A stretch of 64,000 nt of DNA. It comes from Echinococcus granulosus. Lineage: Eukaryota; Platyhelminthes; Cestoda; Cyclophyllidea; Taeniidae. The DNA lies in assembly GCF_000524195.1 (NCBI RefSeq), contig NW_020170392.1, positions 161,719 through 225,718 of the forward strand, in the 5' to 3' direction. The translations under genes and the position numbers were made by a program. Positions within the stretch are counted from its first letter, which is position 1. Every line of letters begins with the position of its first letter. The notes beneath the pieces were generated by a model, which worked only from the letters and a program-made list of their open reading frames with translations, did no database searches and was not told where the DNA came from. Shown one piece after another: positions 25,101 through 36,680 of the stretch.

Positions 25101-26775
25101 AGGTTTAGAGCCCAACAGTGGCGGCGGAGAGTTGCGCTCGCTACAACAAATGCATGGCATTCTTTCCTAGCGATGCAATGGACTGAAAAGGCTTAGTCAC
25201 CGCGTTTCTTATGAGGTAATAGGATATTGCCAGGTTCTTTTCTTTCTTGTGATACATGACCAACTAAAAGAACAGTGGTATCACGTGGGTGTGTGGACTT
25301 TTCGCCCAGGGCTTCGTTGTCTGAAGACGAGGGCAGGCAATTTGAAATTTTTCGCACCTCGAGTTCACTCCCGTTGCCTTGTAAGCCATTCATCAATATT
25401 CATTCAACTTTCACTACAAGTGCACGTGTACAGTCAAATAACAACTAAAATTGAGAAAATCTTTGGGCTGTATTCGTCTCCATCACGCCACGTAACCCAT
25501 TCATTAAAGCGGTACCTGGAATAAGGTTTTATGGGGAAATAGATGTTAAAATGAGCTGAAAGTACACATGCGAGTGATTTAGATATTCAGGTACTCAGAA
25601 TCTAGCAAGAGGAAGTTTAGTGGTGCCTTTTCAGCTACCAGTGTCTTTATCACTAGCCTTTTGAAAATAATCAGTGCCTTGACCATTTTTACCCATGGCT
25701 TTAGCTTTGATCAGTATCACTTAGGCAGCTGAGGTATAAAAAGGTTACCGATGCCAAAAATATGCCTATTTCCAGTTTCAAGATATTTCAAAATCCAGAT
25801 GAAAAATAAGCAGAATTTGAAGTAATAGGAAGCTCCACTGGACCAGACTTCGTTAAGCAAACACGAAGCGATATTTATCATTAATGCTATCTGGTAATTT
25901 GCTATCGTGGCTATCCCCCACATGAGATATGCCCTTATCTTAAGAAGAGTTTTGTTGATGAGACTTCACCTTAGCGGCGACATTAACTTCTTAATTAGAG
26001 GGAAGAAGGCGATCTCAGGTCATCCAGGGTCTTCCACTGACCAAAATAAAGGCCTTGATATTTTGGATCTATTCAAGTGGGTATTTCTTCCTCATTTCAT
26101 ATCTGCTCAGTAGATGGAGAAGCTACCAATAGGGCGGATTTAGTGGACGTAAATTCGCAAATAGAGGTGGAAATCGACAGCCCCTCCTATCCCCCGCGCT
26201 AATCAAATTCAGTCGGTGGGTTACGAGTCGCTACACTTAGCCGCAGAATGCAGGTGTAATTCCTCCTTGTGATTCCTCGCATTCGGAATTCTGATAACTC
26301 CATTACGTAGCGTTTATGCTCTTATTTTGGGAATGATTTGGTTAGCAACCTTCTCCATTCGGGGTTGCAATGTACAAAACGGAGCGACCTAACGCCTGCC
26401 TCGTGCAATGAATGGGCAAGTAGGTAAAGCACTTCTTATTAATCATGTAATAGGCTTGGAAAGAGATCTAGGATGTGGTTATTAGTTGAAAGAAACGTAA
26501 CCGGGATGATTAATGAATTTGTGAAATTGATGATGTGTGTGGGTATGAACGTCTAGAGTGGTTGGAAATTTTGCCATCCACTGGGACTGTCAAAAAGTTA
26601 ACAATTGCGCAATTCAACCTGTTTCACAAGAGAATGTTAACTTAAATATAAAGGAATAATAATATTCCGTCAAATTAGGAGATGTTGATAAAATTGTATA
26701 CAATCAAGGTGAGGCAACCAAAAGACTTCGTGCTAATGGTCAACACAAAAATTAACACGGTGGTTAAAGGCATTA
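22127..26775. other. Intergenic stretch after the cyclin gene
   Basis: Holds the cyclin 3' UTR, with AATAAA hexamers near 22593 and 23234. It also has a CA/GT-rich patch at 23065-23165, an R1 repeat copy at 23614-23700 and a short CA run at 24690. No supported gene is visible up to the assembly gap. Confidence 0.45.
23614..23700 (+). repeat. Dispersed repeat R1, 3' half
   Basis: Begins TGTGGCTACTGGCACAACCC, continues GAAGGTTAGGCCATCC-GCAGTGGTGGGGTCCCAGATTG, and ends in a diverged version of the CCAAAATCGAG terminus. The 5' half seen in other copies is not recognisable here. Confidence 0.5.
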
Positions 26776-26875
26776 NNNNNNNNNNNNNNNNNNNNNNNNN
26801 NNNNNNNNNNNNNNNNNNNNNNNNNNNNNNNNNNNNNNNNNNNNNNNNNNNNNNNNNNNNNNNNNNNNNNNNNNN
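26776..26875. other. Assembly gap (100 N)
   Basis: Exactly 100 N, the conventional length for a gap of unknown size. Features crossing it cannot be judged. Confidence 0.99.
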
Positions 26876-29800
26876 CCATCTCAATCCATAATTCTTCCCC
26901 AGAGAGGGAGAGGGTCGTTGTGAATTGCATTTTCCTAAAACATATTGGTTGGCTGTAGAAGCCAAGAAAAAAGCCGAATCCCACCTACCTTCGTTTCCAT
27001 CTCGTTTTCATTCCCCAACTGTCTACTCAACTTGCCGTGTGATTGTCTCATGCTAGTGCAAGGTGCCAATCACTTGGGCCTTGCAGAAACATGATCATCG
27101 AAAAACGGAGGGCGAGGATGAGGTTGAGGTTGAAGCTAGGTCAGTATTCCCCTCTCCCCGTGTAATGCAAACATTCCCACGGGTAAGTCGTCCGAGTTGC
27201 AAGTCAAGACAAGAAAAGACAATACAGAGGTCCGCCTCACGACCGTTCGACTGGTACCGACTGTGTATGAAGCAATGCCCTCCCCCCCCCTCCCCCCTCC
27301 TCCTCCCTTACAGCCTTTCTACCATTGAGTGGGCAGTTCTCAGGCCTCATTGTTGCCGTGCTTGACCAAGCGAACAAGTCACAGTGAACAATGTGTCTGC
27401 AGTCCACTGCACACACGTGCACACGCACGAACACAAACACTAACAAGCACACGAGGCAAGCACAATCTTGTGGAGATGTGATGTGTGCCTCAGGGTAGTG
27501 AACTTTGCAACACAAAAGCATGAAAGCCACTTTCACAGCGTCCACGAACGACGCGTAGTTAGAACGCACGTGAAGTGTGTGAGGGACGAAATCCAGGTCC
27601 GTCGAGCTTGTTGCCGTCTGTTGATGCATGGCATGCCTCCACCTCCACTACCTTCCCCTCCCAGTTGGTGTAGGTGTAAGCGAACTCCTTCATCACTCAC
27701 GAGGTTCAACACTACTGAAGACTGTCTTGACGCGCCAGTCTTTGATTGGTGTACAATAGCAACACGTGTGCCCCGATGTGAAGAATAGAAGGTTCCCCCC
27801 TCCCCTCCCTTTGATGCATCTGTTTTTGGGTGATTCTCCACTGGAATTGATTTGTCTTACCCATTTGGTATGCCGAATACCATACGAGTTTGATGAGAGG
27901 TTTCTGCAGTTCAGGAATGGAGGCGAGCTCGGTTTGGAAGACGAACAAATTTCATTTCTATCCGTCAGGTTCAACCGACAGTGTATGAAGATACAGAGCG
28001 CAATATAGTGCATCATACTGGTGGGCAGATATTTTGTAATGGTAGCAAGAAGAAAATTGCATGCATTTTTCAACTCTTTACAAGTCGTGAAAGGCAATTT
28101 TACCGGGCTTTCGGTCACCTACTGCTGTAATTTTAATGAGACAATTTACTTTTTGTGTTGCGGGGAGTGACTCAAATTTCTCAGTGCCACGAAAGGCATT
28201 ACAGTATTTCATTGCTAGTGTGAATCTTTATTTCATCTTATTAGGAGCAAAGTGAATAAAATACTAGTTTTGGATTCACTAGTTTTTTCGACCTGTGGAT
28301 CAGTCGCCACCTTGAGAGCAGCGTATGCTCCCTAAGTTGTTGAAGCCCTGTGAAGGCATAGGCAGAAACCAACCCCTGACCACAAATGCGAGTGTGGCCG
28401 ACCAAATCACATCTTGTTTACAAGTAAATAACTTGAACAGCTGCCGATGGTAAGACAACCTGGTGTATTGCCAAAAATGGTGAAATCCTATGTTTACAAT
28501 ACTTTTGCTTAGGCCTCGTTTGAATACCAGTTTATCATCAAAACTAGGTCCCGCTTCTCATAGCCTGAATCTTAGCGTTCAGTTGTCTCGGTTTTGCGTG
28601 CGGTCACTTTTTTTTCTCACAGTAAATATTCACACGACGCACTGTGTTGAGGTGGGAAGCCTCTCGGCCACGCATTGGTAGGTAGGTAAGTAGGGTGTGA
28701 CGCTCTGTGAAGTGAGTGTGATTCAGCACTAACTCGACCCGGAACTCGAACGATAAGAGTACCTTCTCGCTCAAATGTCCCACTTTTTGCCTACTTTATC
28801 ACTACCCTACATCAGCTTTGCCTCCTTTAATACTTCCTGTCGTGGATAGTTTGACAAGCAAAGCAGCCTGTACCGTACTCTAGTCAGATTTTATAATACA
28901 TTCTGGAGATTAAAGAAGAGGTCTGACTGGAAACGACGCCTGTGTATAGGTATTCCAGTTTTCACATCGACATGACAGCAACTACTCGCTGAACTACTAA
29001 ATAAACGATGCAAAATAGTCATCCTTTTACCCCAAGTATGTTTAATTTTAAAGATTGGCTTTTAATTCCATTAACTTTGAGTCACAGGGGAGATCTGTAC
29101 CTGCTCGTGATCACACCTACCATATAAAGTAGAAGAGCTTTATTTTACGGTTATTTCATCATTCACATACGCGCGGACACAATTCAGCGGGAAAAATTTT
29201 CGGTAATAGAGAGAAGAATTATTTTCCCGTGGGTAATGAATACTTCGCCCAGCCATTGCCTCCATCCCTCCGCCCCCCCCCCCCTACTCGTTGCCCCTTT
29301 TGCTCTCTGTCTCCCCCATTTCCTTGCTCAATGTTCCAGCTAATTTTGGCTTCATTGCCTCCTCCCGTTGGCTCAATACCACCTGGAAGCGCTACGTACG
29401 CACCCAGTCCATCAACACTACGCGCGCTGCGCGCTCCAGTTAAGCGATCGATAATGTGAGTGTGCGCACGTTTGCACGCGTGCGTACGAAAGCTCCGCTC
29501 AGGTCTAACTTTTATTGCCACATTACCGCTACAATGAGTTCTGCTCTGTCCTACACTATCTCGTCTGCTCTGGTTCAGACGACGCGCCTTTTCTCCGTAA
29601 CCACCATCAAGGCACAGCGGCACCTTGACTGTCTCCTCAGACAGAAAGTGTGAAAGTCGATTGCTCGTTCTGAAATTTACAGGGGTCAAGCTGAGTAGAA
29701 ACAGGGGCATCTGGCGGAGGGCAATGTTCCTCTACATACCTGCCTCTATATAACTTTTGAAAATCGTTTGAGGGTGCCTACTTACTTGACTTTCGAGAAA

Positions 29801-30900
29801 ACTCCTCGACTTCTGTCAGGTATCGTTAGGTGGAATAAGTTAGACATAGCTGTTTGATGAATTTGCTGATACCAACATCTCTAGTTTCGAGACCCCTGTA
29901 GACCGAACGATAGGGTGACCAGTCATTAATTTTGTAGGCAAAGTGATTGTGTGCTTTACGTCTGACGTAGTATGCGCGATTCCCTCATTCATGCTAATTA
30001 GCTCTCACGTACAAGTGTAAAAGGGATCCCTTTTTTTTCGAAATCACAAATGTGTGTACGCAAGTTACCGTTTTTCCTTCCCCACGACAGTACACCTTTG
30101 AAGTTTTGACCTCAACCCTTCCCCAGTAGATCAGATCACTTCCATTTTATGATAAAGACCGATAGGGCTTGAGTTTTGAGATGTTAGGATTCTTGCACAC
30201 CTGGAAATCCTAGTTGATGGATACGTTTTAGGGCTTAGAAACGGCCATGTTCAGGGTAATTTTCCACTTTTCATCCAATAAATATAGCCAAGGATTGGCC
30301 TGTCGTTTTAAATGTCACCATTGGGTTTGTTTGTTACGGGATAGTTTAAAAACGTTTCACAAACTTTCCATATGAATTTTTTTATGCTTTCAGAGGAGTG
30401 GTTAGTATGTCGGATCTTATTCAAGTACTGTAGAAATGTCTTATTATTTTCACCACATCAAGTCCCAGCTCTTAATTGCGAAAGACATTCCAATGCGTTT
30501 GAAATCGCAAATATAGGAATGACGAGCTGCACTGACAAGCAGTTCAGTTCAATCACAGGTCTTAATCTCGACACCGCTGTGGGGAACTAATTGAACTCTT
30601 GGTAATATTTTCGGGCTGAAGTAGACGCATACCTCATTATGACGAAATACCCTCGCATTATTTCGCATCTGTAGCATATAAACTTCGTAAGTTAATTACA
30701 GCATCTGTAACTTTTCTTTCTTGAAGGTTTTAAGCGTCGATGCTGGGAATAATCATGTCACCAAAGATTGACTTTGGTTATGAGGAATCCCAGCTGCTAT
30801 GCAAACTCAGGTGGAGACAGCTTTCAATGTATGGTGGTATGGGCCAAAAAATACGTCATATCAGGTCTTATCCGCGCCTCCAAATTCCTTCAAGCACCAT
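26876..30900. other. Non-coding stretch with C-rich and CA/GT-rich patches
   Basis: C/T tracts at about 27275-27305 and 29255-29290 (C12 at 29273-29284). CA/GT-rich patches at about 27400-27460 and 29455-29490. The long open frames here (27468-27788 plus, 27693-28118 minus, 29219-29710 minus) coincide with these compositionally biased patches. I do not regard them as genes. Confidence 0.4.
29273..29284. repeat. C12 homopolymer
   Basis: Twelve C in a C/T-rich stretch just before a CpG-containing patch (29390-29500) with GCGCGCTGCGCGC. This might mark a promoter-like region, but no transcript can be tied to it. Confidence 0.85.
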
Positions 30901-30978
30901 GTGATCGTGTAAAGTTCACAAGGCGCAATTCTCGAGAAAGGTTTTGACTTCAAAACAGCAGCGTTGTGAACGTCGTAT

Positions 30979-31143
30979 TTAGCACGTGTGGTTCACCAAT
31001 TCCCTCAGTGCCACCACGAAATAGGCTCTGCCATCAGACCTTTGAAGTGTAATGGCGAGTCTCTCCGAATGTATCACAAATAACGTATTACGGGTGCTAA
31101 ACCGCATACTTTTGCTCAATAAGCTCAACAAATCGCAGGCAAT
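30979..31143 (-). CDS. Unidentified terminal exon candidate
   Basis: A minus-strand open stretch of 54 codons ends in a stop at 30979 and follows the acceptor-like TGCAG ending at 31144. Codons look non-random (motifs CDLLSLLSKSMRFST and YFVVALRELVNHTC). It would join in phase 0 to the patch at 32164-32425 if that exon ends at 32164, but the donor there (GTCTCC) is poor. I do not recognise the protein. It may be the last exon of an unknown gene or chance. Confidence 0.22.
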   Translation of the reverse strand: MACDLLSLLSKSMRFSTRNTLFVIHSERLAITLQRSDGRAYFVVALRELVNHTC

Positions 31144-32163
31144 CTGCACCCTTTTTTGTTGCAAACTTGTTAAGACTATGAGGAGTTTGGATACAAAATA
31201 AAAAAAAAAACGTACGATAAAGTGAATGAAATCCATTTCAGACATCAGGGTGAACAAGAGGAAGACCGCTAGAGTCAGTGGCGAAGGCGGGAACCTGAAG
31301 TGCATTATTAGCCCGAGGAAGGGGTATGGAAACACAGCTTTAAGTGACGACCATCAGGCCCCTCTGGCTGCATCCACGCGCCTACATTTGCATCGCGCAC
31401 TCCGTGCGGTGCAGGGGTGAGTCAACAATCGCTGCTGCCATTGTTTGTGTATGCGTACCCGAACAAGCGAAATGGAGCTGCTCCACTTCGGCTGTAGCAG
31501 ACGGCTGTCTGCCCTCGTCACTCAGAAGTGCAGCGACTAGGTCACTAATTCAACAAACACTTAGGATTTCATCAAACGTAAAGCATGCTATACAATCGAC
31601 TTTTGACAGGTGGATATTCCTTCTCCCTTTAGTTCTGTCTCAGCTTTATCAACCGGAGGCTGTAGACCTTGTGTTTAATCTTCCACATAAAACGCCAATT
31701 TTTCTACTGAGATTCAATTTAACTGAATGAGATCAGATAATGGAGATCCCAAGGCTTCACGAAATAGGGGTATAGGGATTGTCTTCAAGATTCCCTATTG
31801 GGGTAGTCTCTTCCATTCAGTGGAACTAAGTATGCACGAATTGTTTCAGCAAACATAGTAAAATAAGGCTCTTTTCCTTCCCTAAAATGTACATTCAAGA
31901 ACAGGACAGTTTTAGTTTTTATAACGGCGTTACTCATCAGGATGGTCAAGTCTTTCCCGTTATTCCGTATTTCACGGAATATTTTTTACTAGTCAAGGAG
32001 ATAACATCAACGATACGGTAACAGTAACGAAACCAGATCTCATGCACTGATGATGTTTGGTGTTGTGGTGCTCCAAAATCCTTGGTCACAGCAGACTGTC
32101 AAGTCCAGGCTTCGAATGAATAGCATTGGTGAAAGCTCGCATGCTGAGGCGGAGCTAGGAGAC

Positions 32164-32425
32164 CTCGTAGTTGCACGCCTCCTCTAAAGACATTTGGCGC
32201 TCAGTGTCATTGAGACGACAGAAGACGGTGGCGATGGAGAGGATTGGGAGGGTGGGGGTCACTAGGCAGGTCTCGAGGAGGAGTTTCATAGAGGCCAGTC
32301 GGTGCCCATGCTGTTCGTCAAAATTCACCCCTAGGCAGCGCCAGTCCAAGAGATGATCACTGGCTCGCAGATTTCCACGAAGCAGGAGGACCGCTTTGAG
32401 GAGGCGAAATTTCTCAATGCGTAGC
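32164..32425 (-). CDS. Unidentified coding-like exon or gene fragment
   Basis: This 87-codon minus-strand patch has strongly coding-like codon use (many CTC, GAG, GCC and ACC codons), while the other frames are full of stops. Visible motifs are FRLLKAVLLLRGNLRASD, ASMKLLLETCLVTPT and RLNDTERQMSLEEACNYE. It looks alpha-helical. A loose resemblance of LRIEKFRLLKAVLLLR to helix 7 of nuclear-receptor ligand domains is not supported by what follows. The frame reaches a TAG at 32155. The acceptor before it (CACCAAAG) has no pyrimidine tract, so it could equally be a pseudogene remnant. One extra G at its start would fit the phase of the exon at 34387-34556. Confidence 0.35.
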
Positions 32426-33268
32426 CTTTGGTGACTTTTGTATTAGGCGTGGAGCATAAAAAAATATGTTTGCTGGATGGATCTTTGCATGAATAAATCT
32501 GATAAATAAATATTCTATTCAGGTTTTGGAAAATTCGAATGAACACAATGCGTCTTTTATTTGACCCCTTTGTGATAAAAGACTGCCCACCCGCAACGAT
32601 GAAAATCAAAGTAGATAAGTCTTCAGCAAATTAATCCCATCGGACAGCCATTTTTCGTCGTGTTATTTTATCCTTTTCTTGTGCAAAATAATGGGAACGC
32701 GTACGGTGGGGTGCTTCCCCTCTCCCTCCCTCCCTCTTGCATACGAATCACCGCCCGCAGCAAAAGCATGCAATTCTACTGTTAGTGATAGACATGGGGG
32801 CAGAAAATAATGTCCGCAACACACACGAACGGTATCTCAACAGAGATCTTACTGTAGGAGAGGTGTGGGGTGAAATCAAAAGGGGGGGTACTTCCGACAG
32901 GAGAAAGGAGAAACAGGTATTACGTGTTCTTCCACGCTGATTACATGAGGTATTATGAACATAAAGCGGTGATTTGTAGTGATCAAGGCTGCCCTTTCCA
33001 AGGGTGCTTAATCAGTGGAGGTGTTTACTGGTCACGAGAAGAACCGCCCGCAATTTGCTTCTGCGCTGCGGACATGTACCAGTGCAGTCACGTGGAATCA
33101 GTAGGGGTTCAATAAATCACACATGTCCATGTAAACCATTCCTTAAAGCGAACCAGCACATAAAGGAGTCGCATGTTATGTTGAGATTAAATTACATTTA
33201 GGGGTAAAGTAATAATACCCACCACTAACATGAATGATTGTGATCATATACTGGTGTCGCCTTTTCAG

Positions 33269-33741
33269 AAATCTCTGTTCTCCACGAGGGCAGGTATGCT
33301 GTTTGGCTGATGTGTTTGTGGATGGACATGAACAATTTACTCTGGATCGGTGATACTCCCACTGTTCTGGTTCACCAACTCGCCCTCGACGACTGGCTTC
33401 TCCGTTTTCTTTGGACGTTGGATGGAAGTAGACTATTGCCCCGTATTTTGTCCATTTTAGAGGTCCGTGTTGCGGTTTGCTTGTGTACTCCACGTATCAT
33501 GGTACGTATGTGTATGGAGGGTGAACCACAAAACCACGGTAAAATTTCCCCATTGGACTTTGCTTTGAAGCAAGTCATCGATTTTGCCTTCATTAATGGG
33601 ACTTTAATAACTTGGAAGATTAATGACCCAATAAATTCGCTTAATAGCCCACCAAGGGAAATGATGATTTATGTAGCTCAGATACATCCTGGTGAAGCTG
33701 TTACACCGATTTCCGTCTCTGCATTTCCAAACGTGGGTTAA
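33269..33741 (+). CDS. Open frame of unknown status
   Basis: An open stretch of about 157 codons begins right after a good acceptor-like CCTTTTCAG (ending 33268) and runs to a stop at 33739. It passes a good internal donor-like site, GTACGT, near 33501. The predicted peptide includes WLMCLWMDMNNLLWIG and HQLALDDWLLRFLW. It matches nothing I know, and about five random frames of this length are expected in the window. The opposite strand is also open for about 100 codons. Confidence 0.15.
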
Positions 33742-34386
33742 GTTTAGACTTATAAATACACCTTTTGTACTTTAAGGTGAATCGAAGGCCTGAGAATGTA
33801 TTTTCTCTCTCAGCCATAGATCTAAGTACCGAAATACAGCATTTTTGGTGAATACAAAGGGGAAATTGCAAAATAGGCAGCACTGTGTTACCTAGGGGTA
33901 CTCAGTGATGGGATTGTGCCTCTTTTTTCCAGATCTCGTTGCAATATTATCCCCTTTATATAAAATAGTCGCAAATAAAACTCATCCAAATTTTTTTTCT
34001 TTTCCTCTCGAGGAGCGAAATAACACCTGTTTTCTCCGTCCTAGGTGTTTATCCTCGTAGGTGCATCTTCGACTGTTTTTAAGGTGCTATTTAAATAAAG
34101 ACGAAGTCTGCTACCGTAAATCTGTCTACACAGTCATCACCATAAATAGCGCCAAACTCAAGGAGGCCTAAATTTATGGATGGAACAAGTTAAACGAGCA
34201 TTTGCTTTGATTTGATCTTAAATCTCACCGCAAGTTAATGCTTATTTGCGTCCTTAAGACGGCAGTGAAATAAGGCATTAAAAGAAAGCAGAAATCACGC
34301 GATCCCAACAAGGCGAGGTTGGTGTCTACTAGAGTCAAGACTGCAAAATATCAAAAACATTTTGTATGGCGGGTTTGTCCACATAC

Positions 34387-34556
34387 CTGAATTGGTCAAG
34401 GTAATAATTTGATTGTTCAACTCTCGGTTTCGGTGATGAGCCACTTAGGGGCTCCGCCAGCGGCCCCCAAGGCCTTCTGTAGGTCTGCGCTGCATATCCT
34501 GCCCGAGTATTAGATCTTCTCTCGTCTCCAGGGAAGACATGTGGAGCCACAGTCAT
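34387..34556 (-). CDS. Unidentified first-exon candidate
   Basis: The minus-strand ATG at 34556 opens 56 codons plus two bases, ending at the strong donor TTCAG|GTATGT at 34387. The peptide is polar and Pro/Gly/Arg-rich (GYAAQTYRRPWGPLAEPL, then VEQSNYYLDQF), like a disordered N-terminus. An in-frame stop lies just upstream of the ATG. The phase-2 end would fit the patch at 32164-32425 across a 2-kb intron. The family is not recognised. Confidence 0.28.
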
Positions 34557-36530
34557 AGCTATTTATCCAACGGAGTCCGTACTGGAATCCCCAATTTGGC
34601 AACGGTTTTAATTAGGTAATTTGAATTCGATAGTGATCCTTATTCAAGCAAATTTGAAAGCAAAAGGCATAGCCTTACAACTATCTTGAAGTACCAGGGG
34701 AACTGTTCGTTATTCACCAACATGTCTCATCACCTGCAAAAGTAAGCATTCAATTCCAGTGACTATGATGACCAGGGCATTGGGGTGAATCACAGACCCT
34801 AAGTTTAGTAGCTTAGCTTCAAACGTGTTCCTTGGGCTATAAAACAGCCTCTTAATATGACACACTCTCACGCTTTGTGGGTCAGAGTTTAATGTTTTAA
34901 ACGTTTATTCATCGCACAAAACCGAGACTCTTTAAACATAAATAAAGTAGATGGATAAGCTGACTAGGGATGTAGATCACCAGTCTAGGCAGTTGAAGCT
35001 TTAGCTTGGCAATAGACCTGCCTTTGGACACCCATTCGATTAATTTCTTCAATAATTAAGTCCTATACATCCAATCATTATATTAGACTGAAACTGTGCT
35101 GAAATAAGTACGAAAGTAGATATTTTTGTGTCATGTACTGCAAAATAGGTGAAGAATTTTGATTACTCTGACTAATCAAAGTTTCAGGAACTACACAAAG
35201 GAGAGAAATAGAAAAGGCCTGCATCTGTAAGGTTACTCTGTGAGGGATAAAAGCTGGAGTTGCGGGTTTGAATATGACATCAAGAGAGCTGGATGATCAC
35301 GATCAAGTGCTAGTAGGCCCGCGTATACAGCCCGAGCAGCTATGGGACCGCCGCAGGTGTTCGCTGCTCCGTCCGTTTCAGAGGGCATCCACGAGCTACA
35401 ATTTGCCCCACAGAGCCACTGTCGAAGGACCTCATCGATGCAGCATTCACCAAAAGTGCAGTCACATGCAAAAATAGGTGTATTTTAACGTCGAAACCTT
35501 CTGCACGGATGTTTTTTTTGTGCTTTTTATGCGCACTTCAAGTGCGTAAAAGTGAAGTGTTTTGGTCGTCGATTTACTACCTTAAAGTTATTCCGGTTAA
35601 GTATAAATAGTTGTGTGAAACGACTCAATTTAGTTTATCCACCGCCATAATTACGGTCCGCGAATTGCCAAGAAGCGTTTATCGTCGAAGTAATTCGCGG
35701 AAGTGACTCGTCTAAAAGGAAGATTTAGCTGCAAAAGACCACGTTCAGATTTTGACATATCAGTAATCGAGGCTGCAATTGCCCCCATACGAGGAGTATC
35801 TTACATCACTCAGTATCTTAAACTCAAAGCATCTGTTTGAGTCACGATTTTGTGCAATAAATTATCCTAAATTGATGAAAATCTGGCGGCACATATATGT
35901 GACACTAGTAGCGAACACGTTAAGTGTAATTGCCATATGAAAGTCATTCAAATTACGTATAAACGCGTTTAAAATAAAAATTATGCAATTTTAAAGGCGA
36001 TTACACATTCATAGGTGAAGTAGCGAGCACAAATTGAGGAGAGTATTGCTTTAAAACTGTGTGAATCTCTCCAGCATGAGGGTCTTAGGCATACCATAGA
36101 CTGTGTACATCACACCATATAAACATCAGTGTCGACTGGAAGGTAAAATCGTTGTTTAATGACCTTCTGAACTTCCTTTTGTGAACTTATATAAGCGCCA
36201 TTGTAGCTCAAAGCTGTGTTCAGCTTCTACATGGAGGAAGCATTCAGTCTAATGCGTTCGCCGCAAGGCCTGCAACCAACCTTTTGTGATCAATTGAACC
36301 CTGTCCGCAATGCCGCAGTTACAGTGACTCATGCGCTTGTCTCAAAAAGTGATTAGCTCTGTGTTGCTTGCTTGGGCGCTAGAGACGAATGTTTGAAGGA
36401 ATGGGAGGTATGCATAATATCGCCCAAGAGTGCCTTCTCACGCCTGCGCCCATAACAAACTATGCATAAATTTCGTTGCAAGTTGCCAGATCCACTTAGC
36501 TACTGCTGTAGAGCCCTAGGACTTCCCTAA

Positions 36531-36680
36531 GTAAGAAAGAAGGCATAGTAGTCGGGCAGAATATGTATTGTCGACACAGAGAAGAGACCGGAGGTAGTGG
36601 AATTGGCCGGAGGTCTGGCAGCCCAGTTAAGGTGCAATAGTGGAGACCCTAAGTGGCCCTGTTACCAAAGTCGAGAGTTA
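36531..36680 (+). repeat. Dispersed repeat R1 copy
   Basis: Near-full copy: AAGAAGGCATAGTAGTCGGG, CAGAATATGTATTGTCGACA, a TGGAATTGGCCGGAGGTCTGG core, CAATAGTGGAGACCC-AAGTGGCCC, and the terminus ACCAAAGTCGAGAGTT. Same orientation as the others. Confidence 0.65.

Noticed and set aside
27468..27788. Possible C2H2 zinc finger (WRCDVC...H...H)
   Set aside because: Spacing between Cys and His pairs does not fit a standard finger well, there is only one unit, and the frame is surrounded by biased repeats.
29219..29710. 163-codon minus-strand frame
   Set aside because: Gly/Arg-rich translation of a C-rich and CpG-rich patch; no recognisable domain.
35236..35487. Coding-like patch, open on both strands
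   Set aside because: Both readings look plausible as protein but neither has a good splice acceptor or partner exon, so the strand cannot be chosen.
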